Below are positions 17,850 through 28,580 of a stretch of DNA of 64,000 bases, piece by piece (within the stretch, counting starts at the first letter, position 1; every line of letters starts with the position of its first letter). The translations under genes were made by a program, and so were the position numbers. Where the stretch lies: NCBI GenBank assembly GCA_029948255.1, contig JALIZF010001374.1, forward strand, positions 124,001 to 188,000, read 5' to 3'. Origin of the DNA: Telmatactis stephensoni. Lineage: Eukaryota; Cnidaria; Anthozoa; Actiniaria; Isophelliidae. Below the pieces are notes generated by a model. The model saw only the letters and a program-made list of their open reading frames with translations, searched no databases and had not been told where the DNA came from.

Positions 17850-19659
17850 GTTGCGTAGATAACGCACCTTGCCCTTCACTTCCAAGTTTTGCCATGGCCA
17901 GCAACCAATCTATTGACACTCCTAACAGCATTAATTTTAATTCGTTCTACAGAAATCTTCTTAAGTGTGGCTTGATATCAGCTGTGAAAGAAGAAAGTGT
18001 ATAATACAAAACTCCGAAAAGAAATGTGCATAAAATACACACAAATATTAGCTTCTTATGTATATAAGTTTTAATGACAAAAAATGCTGCAAACCACTAG
18101 AACAAAGATAATATTTCAAATAGTCTTAAGGCATTCTGCAATGAGCTGCTTGAAATAGCTTGAAATACATGTGTTACACAATGATTAATAAATTTTCATT
18201 AATTAGGAAATATAATGCAAATAGAGAGAAATACTACAAGATAAAATGAGTCCCCTTTTTATAAACAGTCATTCAGCATAGTTCCAAGTATCCTCATTCC
18301 CCATCCATCCCTGAAAAATTAAAGGAAAACAAAAACAAAAACAAAGAAAACAAAAAACAAAACAAAACAAAACAAAAACCACCAGAAAAGAACTAAACTG
18401 AAGCAAGATAGCCAGTGATGTACTTAGACTTCTTGTGTAGTTTTGAGAATCGTTTTCAAACAAATTCAGAACACAACTTTTTTTGTTAATTATTACCAGA
18501 AGTGAAAATTGTCATCGTACTGTCCTGTATCAATGTAGCACTAACTAACATAATAATTGGTTTTGATGGTATTTGTAAATAAAGAATACATTTGAGTATG
18601 ATATATTGGCAAATGCGTAAGTTTGCAATGTACCTATTCCATACGTTTTACGTAACACTTACTACTACTTGCGCATCACTTACGTACTACCTATGTATCA
18701 CTTTCGTACCCCTACTCATCGAAAACTGATTTTATCTACAATACACTGAAGGCCCGTGCAAACGCTCCCATATTCAACATTGTTGGCCCAAAAATATATT
18801 GGCAGATGTTAGGGTTTGTAGTTCAAACGGACCAAATATTGTTGTGCTACTCTTTGGTAATAACAGAACAACACATATTCAAACAATTGGTGTCGTTCGC
18901 GCGGGCTTCCTGTATTTTACTATTGAGCCTCCTGTTTAACGAAATGCGAGGTTTTTAAGCCACTTTCAAGATGGTGGACAATGTGATGTTTCTTCGTTAC
19001 AATAGCTCCAAGTTTTGATCAAATTTTTGACCGTTTACGACTCTAAATGGCCGCAAAATCAACAAAAATGGATCTACGTGACTTCCAAATAAGGTAGTGC
19101 ATGTGCCTGTCCAAATATGGAATAGAGTTGATGCCGTGCGAAGGGCACATTTTTATAGGGAATTGTTTGATATTGAAATGCAGGAGGTTGTTGATCGACT
19201 GAAGGTAGTGTTCAATGTAAAGGTAGTGTTCAACTACAATATTAGAAGATGTTAGATTACTCTTTTGTTCTTAGTGTCTGCAAGAGAAAGAAGAGTATCG
19301 ATATATCGATCGTTACAAATGATATTATAAAGAACAAAATGTCGAAATATTCTTATTGAAAAAGACTAGGGAAAGTGGGGATTGCTGCACTGGTACTGAT
19401 AGAGAGGAGGGTGACACTGGAATGCTTTTATTTGCGTATATTATTTTTTTGAAGAAATAAATTCAGAAAGCATTATTTAATTCAATAAAAAGAAGATATC
19501 GTTAATACGACAGAGATGTGCAAGAAATCACTGGAGTCATTCATTTGTGGATAATCTGATATGGGCTTCCTGTGTGTTAGTGGTTTCCTTGTGAGTATGG
19601 GATCCCTGTGTTCTATATGCTCACGTGATTAGTTCCATTTCGCAGGAAGTTCGAAGGAA
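17850..19659. other. 3' flank of the adhesion GPCR; no further gene seen
   Basis: Candidate poly(A) signals AATAAA occur at 18187-18192 and 18578-18583. An A/C-rich (AAAAC)n tract lies at 18320-18376. Nothing else is recognisable. Confidence 0.5.
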
Positions 19660-19905
19660 TAGACGACTTTCAAAAATGGCGGGCTCATTATTCACGAGAA
19701 CGAGGCCAGAAAGGCATCAAAATTATCATGGCATCAAATGAGCCTAAGTATATCCTGTAAAATGCACAGAAAATAGTTATTTCAAAAGGAAGAGGAACAC
19801 ATCATCTTTGAAAGAAATAGAAGTTTCCCCACGCTTATTTTCTGGTAACAAGGCCTTTGTGGCCTCGTTCTCATGTACTAGGCCGCCATATTTGAAAGTC
19901 GTCTA
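19660..19905. mobile_element. MITE family A, copy 1
   Basis: The terminal repeats are GACGACTTTCAAAAATGGCG and an inverse with one difference. TA flanks both ends, consistent with a TA target duplication of Tc1/mariner type. A second copy lies inverted at 61731-61981, and the internal sequence is shared (TTATTTTCTGGTAACA, TGGCATCAAATGAG). Confidence 0.85.
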
Positions 19906-22015
19906 TGGCTTCGTTCCTGGCTTCAAAACAATCGATTTCTTCTTGGAAACATCTTAAATGAAGGGATTATTCATTGCAGAATAGGAGCTAACACTCTGGC
20001 CGACCTTAAAGGTTAGAATTACGATGTTTATTTGATGTATTTCGCAAAAATAACTGCTTTCAATAAGCTTCAGATTTTAACAGCATGCAAAATTTGAGTT
20101 GAATTGCATTGCATTGCATGACTAAAAAATTAGTGTTCCAGTTATTTATCTATATATTTATTATCAAGTTCAACCAAGGAAGCTTTTCAAGTAATAAAAT
20201 GCTGACGCTACAAACGAAAGGCTGCTAGATAGCTAGGCGTATTACAATGCAAATATGTTCGAAATATTGGGGTAGGCTTTTCTCGATTGTGCTGAAATAA
20301 TTTTTGGCATAATTTGGCTAAAATGAGCACAATTTATGCCGATTTTATCAAATAAGCAGCGTTAGTAATCAGTATGGATAAGTCCCTCAGGGAGACGTTT
20401 GGGAATATGCAGCCAATATTCCTAAGGTTGACCAGTTAAAAAGAACATTTAGACGACTATTACAAATATCACGTGTCTCATTCATGCTTGACTTTTTTTA
20501 CTGTCATTAGCTCTGAAGATGTGAATTCCACAAGCATAAACTATATTTTGCACGAGAAATGAAATATACATATAATGAGACACGTGACTGGCTGTAGTCT
20601 AAAGCCGCATTTACATAAGCAAGTTTCCCTCGTAGAGACGACAAAAATGTGCGTTTTTGTTGTTGTTGTTTTTTCAAGTTGCCTTGTCGAAAAGCTGCTG
20701 TGCCAGTGTTTCCCTTGTCAAAGGGAAAGTTGCCAAGGCAAAGCTTTGCTCGTGTAGGCGAACAAGGAAAAGTTGACAGAAAAACAGGAAGAAATGGCAA
20801 TATTTTGTCATCAATATGAACAAGTTTTCCTTGTAAAGTGAAATTAAATTTGTCGGAAAATTTGCTCCTGTAGGTGCCGCTTTCCACTTTAATTGCAAAG
20901 TATATATCGGGCACAAGCTAGGAAAACTTGTCAAGAAAACTTGTTTGTCCTCTACACAAGCAAAAATCAGTTCCTCGACATGGACAACGTATCAAAGAAA
21001 ATGTAATCATCCGTCTACAAAAGTAAATAAACTTGCCAAAGAAACTTGTCAAGAACTTGCTCGTGTAGAAGCTGAAATGTCTTTTTCATCTGGACAGCGT
21101 TAATGAGATTAACTGTATATCCGTTCGGTAATTTTTCAAATAGTGAGGACTGAGGAACTTTCCATTATCAAGCGATTTGAACGCTTGATCATTGAATATC
21201 GTGAATATAACATATGAATTGAATCATTTTTATGGTTTAAAGAAGCTACAATACTATTGTATAAAAAGCTGAGTTGCTTCAATACACAGTCTCACCAATG
21301 ATCTCGCCGAAAATTCAAAAAAAAAGAAAAAAAGAAAAAACTACCGAATCTAATAAGCACTGATCCAAATGGAACATTTCATCACAAATAGAACATTTGA
21401 ATAACATAGTTGGACCTACTTTTTAAGGAACCGTCAATAAAGTGCAGCCTTAATATCACCTCAACAATGATTCAACAAACAATACCAAATCTAAGGATCG
21501 ACGTGAATCGATTTGACAGCAAGAGCACAAACTATCATTATAAAAAAAAACATTTAGAGATTTTGGATCCCTACATTGCTACTGAGTAGCCGCGTTACCA
21601 TGGAAACTAAGTAATATGTTGCCATGGTTACTAAGTGACTTGCAAGGCCCCGTTCTTTAATATCCTGTCCACTTTAACTTTCATGTCAATACAAGATAGA
21701 CTGTCCTGACAGCTATTCATTTATTATACGTTAGATAATGTCTAGAAAAAGACGCTGAAGACAGTAAAGTTCCTTCGATAGAAATCCAATATAAATTTTG
21801 AAATAAGGATTCATGAAATGTTTTATTTTCTTGTTGGATTGTGAGAAAAGGAGGTGTCATTTTGAGTGGAATTAGCGTTGGTGTTTCGAAAACTAATTTC
21901 ATTAGCGCCACGATTTTCTTTTGTTTGATTTACCTTCCTATTTTTAGCCAACAAACCCTTACTCTTACACAGGTGCATCAAGTTGACGTCCAAACAAAGC
22001 TCTTTCGAATCGAAG
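19906..22015. other. Intergenic, no gene seen
   Basis: Between 20600 and 21075 related phrases such as ACTTGTCAAGAA and CTTGCTCGTGTAG recur in both orientations. This suggests a decayed inverted-repeat element, but the ends cannot be fixed. Confidence 0.45.
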
Positions 22016-22030
22016 CTTTGATCATTGAAT

Positions 22031-22493
22031 GGAACGTTTGATCCTGAATCGACTTTTGATAACTGAATGGAACGTTTGATCATAAACCCGCCGTGATCCA
22101 AAAACTTTGCATTTAGATTTCTGGGTTATATATTCAGCTTTATTGACACTTAGAAGGAACATCGTTGTTCCAAACAAACATATATATTGCTATTTCCCAC
22201 GTATACGCGCATAAAATTGAGATGAATTTCGAATCTTTGATGATGAATGGGTGGAACGTTTGATCAGAAATTCATCGATATCTTTAGATACCATATATGA
22301 TAACTATTGAACATGTTGCTAAAAGATGTTATCTCATAAAGATTGAGTCGAATCTAAACTAGGAAAAAATAGGAGCGGAACGTTTGATATTGCTAATTTA
22401 TGTACACTGAGTATTAATAGCACTGAGCCTCTTGTAAGGGACATTTCAGCAACAAGCTCATCGAACGTTTGATCATGAATGGAACGTTTAATC
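22031..22493 (+). repeat. Six irregularly spaced copies of a GGAACGTTTGATC motif
   Basis: Copies begin at 22031, 22069, 22253, 22377, 22462 (first base C) and 22481 (TTTAATC). Most are preceded by (A)TGAATG. They lie immediately upstream of the class A receptor, and the last copy is part of its first codons (ATGAATGGAACGTTTAATC = MNGTFN). Role unknown; promoter elements are possible. Confidence 0.7.
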
Positions 22494-23503
22494 ACACCTC
22501 GAGTAAGCCATCTTTTGAAATCAACATGGGCTATTGGGTCATTATGGGACTAATCGGCATTGTGATAGTAACGGGCAACAGCTTGGTAGTATGGTTGGTG
22601 TTCTCAAGATCAAGACTTCGAGTGGCGGGCAATCTCTTCATTGTGTCCCTATCGCTTGCCGATATGGGTGTGGGACTGACAGCAATACCTACATCCTACA
22701 TATGCTTCTTTGTGCAAAATTGCCACTTTTTTATTGCGGAGATGTTTATTGATTTCTTCTTCTGTGCGAGCGTCGGGAGCCTCATTACGCTGACACTAGA
22801 CCGCTACGTTGCGGTCGTTCTTCCTCTGAGTTATTCATCATTTATGACCACCAAAAAGGTCATGTTAATTGTGGCAGTAGGTTGGCTTCTGCCAAGCTTA
22901 ACTCAGCTCCTTCCATCTATCATCATCAACAACATGACACCGAAAGACCGCAAAGAAAGAGAGAAAGTTTTCCGAGCAGTACAGATATTTGTGTTTGGGA
23001 TCCTCCCATGCGTCACAATGCTCTTGGTCTACTTAAAGATTTTCCTTATCGCACGGAAACATTACAAACAAACTGTTAAAGTAGAGGCAAGTTTGAGTTT
23101 CAATATGAGTGGCGAAGCGGCACGCTCCCCACCAAAGAGAAGGCAACATTTCACTCACGAGAAATCCTTTATCCATGTTCTTGGAACAGTTATAGTTCTG
23201 TTCGTTTTTTGCTATGTTTTAACTATTTATAGAGGCATTTGCGATTTTTTCAAAGTATGCCACGTACACATGGTTGCTATATTAGTTTCCAGACTATTGT
23301 TGCTAAGCAACAGTGCGCTTAATCCAATTGTTTATTCTCTGATGAAAAGTGATTTTCGGAAAGAACTTCGGCAGGTAATGAGAAGATTTGGAAACAAGAG
23401 AAACGCCGCGAGGTACCCTCCACAAGATGTAATCGAACTACGGGGTACAGTTAACGATGGTTTGAGTTCGCGGTATTCTCGAAAGGGGTACATATACAGT
23501 TAG
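22475..23503 (+). CDS. Class A (rhodopsin-like) G-protein-coupled receptor, intronless
   Basis: This 342-residue plasma-membrane receptor has seven hydrophobic segments. Residues in order: N-glycosylation sites NGT and NHT in the first ten residues, GN in helix 1 (34-35), SLSLAD in helix 2 (58-63), LDRY at the end of helix 3 (D109-R110-Y111), and NPIVY in helix 7 (283-287) followed by a basic helix 8. Two features are unusual: the helix 6 CWxP is replaced by CYVL, and no cysteine is present in extracellular loop 2, so the common helix 3-loop 2 disulfide is absent. Loss of that disulfide and a short loop 2 also occur in melanocortin- and adenosine-like receptors, which cnidarians have in expanded sets. 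ATG at 22475 is chosen because the upstream in-frame codon is TTG. The tail ends inside a minisatellite. Ligand unknown. Confidence 0.92.
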   Translation: MNGTFNHTSSKPSFEINMGYWVIMGLIGIVIVTGNSLVVWLVFSRSRLRVAGNLFIVSLSLADMGVGLTAIPTSYICFFVQNCHFFIAEMFIDFFFCASVGSLITLTLDRYVAVVLPLSYSSFMTTKKVMLIVAVGWLLPSLTQLLPSIIINNMTPKDRKEREKVFRAVQIFVFGILPCVTMLLVYLKIFLIARKHYKQTVKVEASLSFNMSGEAARSPPKRRQHFTHEKSFIHVLGTVIVLFVFCYVLTIYRGICDFFKVCHVHMVAILVSRLLLLSNSALNPIVYSLMKSDFRKELRQVMRRFGNKRNAARYPPQDVIELRGTVNDGLSSRYSRKGYIYS

Positions 23504-23711
23504 TGATGGTTTGAGTTCACGTTACCCTCGACGGAGCACATTTAGTGATGGTTCGAGTCCACAGAACACTTGATTGGGTACTGTTGGTGAAGGTGGTGAT
23601 GGTTCGAATTTACGGTACCCTCGACGGGGTACAGTCAGGGATGATTTGAGTTCACGGTATCCTTGATGGGGTATAGCTATAGTGATGGTTAAAGTTCACA
23701 CTACCCTGGAT
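23441..23711 (+). repeat. Minisatellite, about six units of 42-50 bp, overlapping the receptor stop
   Basis: The unit is roughly GGGGTACAGT..AGTGATGG, TTTGAGTTCACGG, TACCCTCGACG. Units 1 and part of 2 are coding (ELRGTVNDGLSSRYSRKG); the TAG at 23501-23503 is in unit 2. The rest lie in the 3' UTR. Confidence 0.85.
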
Positions 23712-24334
23712 AAACTGGTAGATTGATAAGCAAAGGATAGCAGGTTGAAAAGTAAGATAATATCATGATCAAGGATGGATTATAAAGTACATTCAAGCTT
23801 CTATATTAAAAATCAGCGCAATTTTAAAAATGTCCATCTATCCATCCATTTGTTCGTTCGTTCGTTCGTTCGCTCTTTCGTTTATTCATTCATTACTTAG
23901 GACTCATCATTCATCTATTCTATGTTTTGTATACTGTCTTTATATAGGAAGCATTCTGTTTCCCTTTTTTAGGAAAAAAATAACTGCACTGTTAGTGAAC
24001 GTACACTGCCGGTATGAATATATTAATTAAGACAATCTTCCTATCAGCTGTTTGCCCATTAAAGGTCTCTTGACACATAAACCCATTACAGTCGTAGATC
24101 ATGCTATTGATCTCACTTGCGATTCAAATAGAATCAGACATGAACGCAAACAAAGAGCGGAACCCTACCACTCAACGGCGCTTATGAAATATTGAAAGTC
24201 TGTTATCGTAGTGAGTATTATAAGGATATCATTTTAAGGGAAAAAATCGTGAACAAAAACGTTTTGCATAGGCACTAAGTCGGCTCGCTTTGCGGATTCC
24301 TTTCTTTCTTCCTTTTTTTCTTTCTTTCTTCATT

Positions 24335-24394
<60 letters not shown>

Positions 24395-25310
24395 AAAGAA
24401 TGAATGAAAATCGGTAACACCATATGAAATTGAGAGACTACTTACATCACTGCAGACGTTTCGAGCTTTGTCCCTTCGTCGGAGGCCCAATACTAAAAAA
24501 GATCAGTAATCTTATCTTATACCGCGGTGTTACAGATTTCCATTTATCCTTGTTAGATTTCGTTTGTTTTTATAACTCCTTTTTGAATTTAGCATTCAAA
24601 GACTACACATAAAGCGTGGATTTTATTAGCGACGCAAACACAAGCGCAATCAGCAAAATGCTTCCGTTTTCATTGAGATAACATAGACGCAATCACAAGC
24701 GTAAGCAGTATAATGTTCCGTTTTCATTGAGATAACACGATCGAAATCATAAGCGCATGGACAAGAAACAGGAAAATTGCCTTGTGCTTGCGATAATGCT
24801 TGTGTCGTAGTGAAAACCAGGCCAAAGAAAAGTATTTTTATTGGAACATTTAGAACCCGGTTGGAATATTTTTAAATAACACCTCTTTTGAATTCGCTTC
24901 AGCAGCACTTGAATGGTTTCTTGAAATTCCTGTTGACCGTTTTTGTTTTATCAGTTTACTTTGCAACTCTAGATGATACGCATAGTTTAACTGTACTCTA
25001 AATATTATCAATATGATAACCATTACTATTTCCATTCTTTTATCATCGAGTGTCATCGCATCGGCCTCTCTTTGCGCCTATAATGAAAGCAAGATATTTT
25101 TTTCTAATTTCCTGAAGTTCGATTCTAAATATCCTTTCAAAAGATGGGAAAAAATAAAATGAGAAGTGGGTAGTTGGCTCAAACAAAGAAAATTCACAAA
25201 AAGTGCAGCAAAAAATGCTGTTGAAACTTCCGTTAGGTGACCAGAATTTGGTGTCCACTTACGAAAGGTGTACGTTACGTATACGTTAGTGCACTGTATG
25301 TTACGTACAT
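23712..25310. other. Intergenic with microsatellites and small repeats
   Basis: Contains (TTCG)n at 23851-23880, a long (CTTT)n tract at 24301-24394 and a 54 bp period repeat around 24664-24770 (CCGTTTTCATTGAGATAACA). A possible inverted-repeat element lies at 24400-24550 with ends close to AATGAAAATCGGTAACACC. No gene seen. Confidence 0.6.
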
Positions 25311-25458
25311 TAGAGCAGATTTCGTATGAGTGTGAAACGGCCCGCGCCGTGCCGTAACCGTGTCAGTGCCGTGTTGTCCACAAAAACATTCGAAATCCTG
25401 TCGTAACCGTGCCGTGACCGTGCGGTGCCGTTTTCACAGTCATACGAAATCTACTCTA
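25311..25458. mobile_element. MITE family B, copy 1
   Basis: The ends are TAGAGCAGATTTCGTATGAG and an inverse with few differences (CATACGAAATCTACTCTA). The interior is a run of CCGTAACCGTGCCGTG-like words around a central AAAACATTCGAAAT. Other copies: 35479-35627 and 59316-59471. Confidence 0.85.
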
Positions 25459-25682
25459 TCGCACTGTACGTTACGTACGCCAGCGCATTATCATGGAGAA
25501 TGATTTGATTCATGGTTCCGACTCAACTTAATAGTTACCATTGCTAAGTCCCACAAGCTCAACAAATTAGACAGAATATCTCAGCATTTAAAACTTTGAT
25601 CGCGGAAAAGTTATTAAATATTGTTTCAATTATTTACTGTCTCATGAAAATAAAATAAAATTGCCTAATAAAATTGCCAAAT

Positions 25683-25768
25683 ACTGAGTATGTTTTTGTA
25701 AAGCACCTAGAGCAGATTTTGGATAGGCGCTATATAAATGTTCATTATTATTATTATTATTATTATCA
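25683..25768 (+). repeat. Retroposon 3' tail
   Basis: GTAAAGCACCTAGAGCAGAT, then GGCGCTATATAAATG and (ATT)n. This tail form is common to SINE/LINE families of many marine invertebrates. The body upstream is not recognisable, so this is a truncated copy. Confidence 0.6.
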
Positions 25769-25861
25769 TTTTTATTTGTTTGTGGGACAAAATTTTAATT
25801 CCAGTGGGAAAACTGCTACAACGATAATTGTTTGCTATTGTCTGAGTCGGAACCAGGAGTT

Positions 25862-26545
25862 GGACAAGAAAACGTAACTTTCCTTCCAAATAATTAACTA
25901 CGTAATTCACATTTTGTGAAAAAAATATTGATAAAACCATTTGCTAGATTGCTATTAATGAAAAAACCTTAAAGCTGTCCGGTTTTACAGTGCTGCGCTT
26001 CGAACCGTTGCCACTACCACAAAGTTTTTGATTACTTTTTGACATCTTTTTGACAACTTTAAATACCGCTAACCAATTAGATATTGGCGCTTCACTTTGA
26101 TGTCTCGATAGGCGGAGTTTGTACATCATATCGAGACATCAAAGTGAAGCGCCGATATTTAATTGGTTAGCGGTATTCAAAGCTGTCAAAAAGCTGTCAA
26201 AAAGTAATCAAAAACTTTGTAGTAGTGGCAACGGTTCGAAGCGCAGCACTGTAACTCCCACATATTACTCAGCCAATTTTAGCGCATAATTGAATGAGGA
26301 AAATCACGAAAATCACTGTACTTCAACTCACTATCAATTGGAAAAGAAAACGCAATTTTACTTTCGAAATGATATGCTAGTGCAAATCACATTTTGTGAA
26401 AAAAATGTTAATCAAATCATTAATTTACCAGATTGCTATTAATGAAAAAAACATAAAGCTGTCCGGTTTCAACTCTTACATATTACCAAATTTTAACGCA
26501 TAATTGGATAAGAGGAAAATCACGAAAAATCTTGACTGATAGATG
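25862..26545. repeat. Tandem duplication (period about 218 bp), one unit interrupted by a MITE
   Basis: Unit 1 (25862-25985 plus 26254-26335) and unit 2 (26340-26545) share TCACATTTTGTGAAAAAAAT, AGATTGCTATTAATGAAAAA, AAAGCTGTCCGGTTT and GCGCATAATTG with ACGCATAATTGG. Unit 2 lacks the MITE. Confidence 0.85.
25988..26251. mobile_element. Long-armed MITE with TA target site
   Basis: The arms of about 120 bp are nearly perfect inverses, beginning CAGTGCTGCGCTTCGAACCG, with a loop of under 20 bp. TA lies on both sides. The uninterrupted neighbour unit (near 26467) shows the equivalent site as CA, which defines the insertion precisely. Confidence 0.9.
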
Positions 26546-27574
26546 GTGCCGCTATCGATAGCATTCCATTAAACACGGATCGTAATAACAAAGCTTCGAA
26601 CAGGACATTACGAATTCAAACTACTTATATCGATAAGATTTTTTCGGACTTTTTTTTCGGGCTTTCTTTCGCCAGTAGATGGTTATATATTGCATTTTCT
26701 GGCTCAATATCCAATTTAATCGACGATACAAATGATAGTACCACAGACAAAACAATTTAAAGAAAATGAAAGAAAAAAGAAAAGAAAAAAGGGAAAAATT
26801 CTGCATCGACTACGCACGTCAGTGATTGGAAAATACTTGTATGTACTGTAAATTGCCGTGAAAACTGGCGCACAAAAAGCGTTGGATTTTGCCCCAAAAT
26901 CTGTATATTTTGACTGAGTGATTTATACAATTTTGTGTTGACGAAATTGTTCATACGATAGCGTTTTAGAAGGCAATTTTAGCTACCAATGCACTGCTGG
27001 AAATTTGGTTTTCAGAAACGTAAAAATGGCGAAAAGCTAGGAAATACAATGAATTTCACTACGACATCTTGAACTCGAACTTGCGTCGTCAATTTACCTC
27101 CAAAAATTTCCAACTCTTAATTGATTTCAAAAATCAGGAATAAAGGCGAAAAGCGAGTAACGTTCTGTACCTACTTCTACTCCATTTCAGGCTAATCGCG
27201 TAAGCTTAAGCTTTGACTCTGATCTCGTCTGACAACCAATATTTGGATGCAAAAATCGCAATTGCAATTGGAGAAAAGCTCCATATGACAAGTTCATTAT
27301 GCTACTATAGTGATTTAACTGGATTACAAAAATTCCATCTCGATAAAGAAACTCAAAAGTGGCTTTATATATGGGATTTCTCTTAAAATACGTAGAGCTT
27401 GCATGATGAACTAATACATATTTCACATACAGTCATTTTTTTCCCGGAACTCCATATAAACCAGACTTTATGAAATGGATTCTGCATTATCTTTGAATAA
27501 TCTTTGAGAATTTGTGGTTTTGTAGCCGTTAATGAATATTATCAGCACATTTCTAATGTTAAATTTTTAATGGT
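26546..27574. other. Intergenic, nothing recognised
   Basis: No gene or repeat family is evident. Confidence 0.5.
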
Positions 27575-28155
27575 ATTGATCAATCTTGTAATCAAATTAC
27601 TAATATTTTTTAACAAAGCTGAGAGTTTCCATATTTTCCCGCCATCTTAATAACTCTTCCAAACAATGAAATTTCATTGGGTGATAGTCAGTCACGTGAT
27701 AAAGAGATACCTTGTTTACTTCTTTTATAGATACAAAACGGATCTTTTTGTCCCTTTGATATTTTACTGATATTTTAAACATACTTGAAACCTTTACATT
27801 TGTTTAGTGGAATTTAATTTCGATAACGTACCGCCTGATCATCACCGTAAAAGATATTTCAAAGCACTTTTCTAAAATTTGTTAAGTAGAATTTGATATT
27901 GGATACTAATCAAACTCGTAATCAAATCACTAACGTTTTTTTAGAATATATAGTTGAAAGCTTCTACACTTTCGAGCCTTCTTAATAACTACTCGTCGGC
28001 ATCTGATGAAAATAATGAAATTCCATTAGTTAATAATCTGTCACGTGGTAAGTGAGACCTTGTTTACTTCCTCTAGAAAGATCTTGATGGTCAATGAGGT
28101 TTTATAGATATTTTAAACATACTTGAAACCTTTGATTGATCTAGTGGAATTTATA
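27575..28155. repeat. Diverged direct duplication, period about 330 bp
   Basis: Both units contain GTAATCAAAT, ACCTTGTTTACTTC, GATATTTTAAACATACTTGA and AACCTTT. Related phrases (TCACGTGATC, TTAAGTGGTAAAT) recur at 28670-28805. Confidence 0.65.
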
Positions 28156-28157
28156 CT

Positions 28158-28480
28158 AGTTATACAATGGTTTCGAGTGGAATACCGTGGAATATTCCAC
28201 CAGTCACTTGTTTTTTCTAGTATACACACTAGCTTTTACGCGAGTGTGTATACAAAGAAAGTGACGAGTGACGAGTGGGGTGGTGTAGCAGCTCTCGTAA
28301 GATCTAATCCTATTGGACTGATACCCTCACTAAAAAACAACAGAAAATAAAACAATAGAAGGAGTTAACAATGAAATGCATTGTTTTGTTTCTCCAATCA
28401 CAACAGATCTTACGAGTTGCTGCTACACTACTCGACGAGTGGGATATCCACGGTATGCCACGAGAAACCATTGTATAACT
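28158..28480. mobile_element. MITE-like foldback, 323 bp
   Basis: The ends are AGTTATACAATGGTTTC and GAAACCATTGTATAACT, an exact inverse. Inner pairs include CCGTGGA with TCCACGG and GTAGCAGC with GCTGCTAC. Confidence 0.8.
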
Positions 28481-28580
28481 ATTTTATCCCACACCATAGA
28501 GGGACAGTTGAATACCGCTGAATATACAACAGCTTTGCTGCTTTCTGATTGGCTGTATTTTTTATGGTGTGGGATAAAAT
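28481..28580. mobile_element. 100 bp MITE abutting the previous one
   Basis: The ends are ATTTTATCCCACACCATA and its exact inverse. It starts at the base after the preceding element ends. Confidence 0.8.

Noticed and set aside
22031..22493. CRISPR-like array
   Set aside because: Repeats are only 13 bp, spacing is irregular (15-170 bp), and the sequence is eukaryotic.
24229..24490. KERKKERKKE frames
   Set aside because: They are translations of the (CTTT)n microsatellite on the opposite strand.
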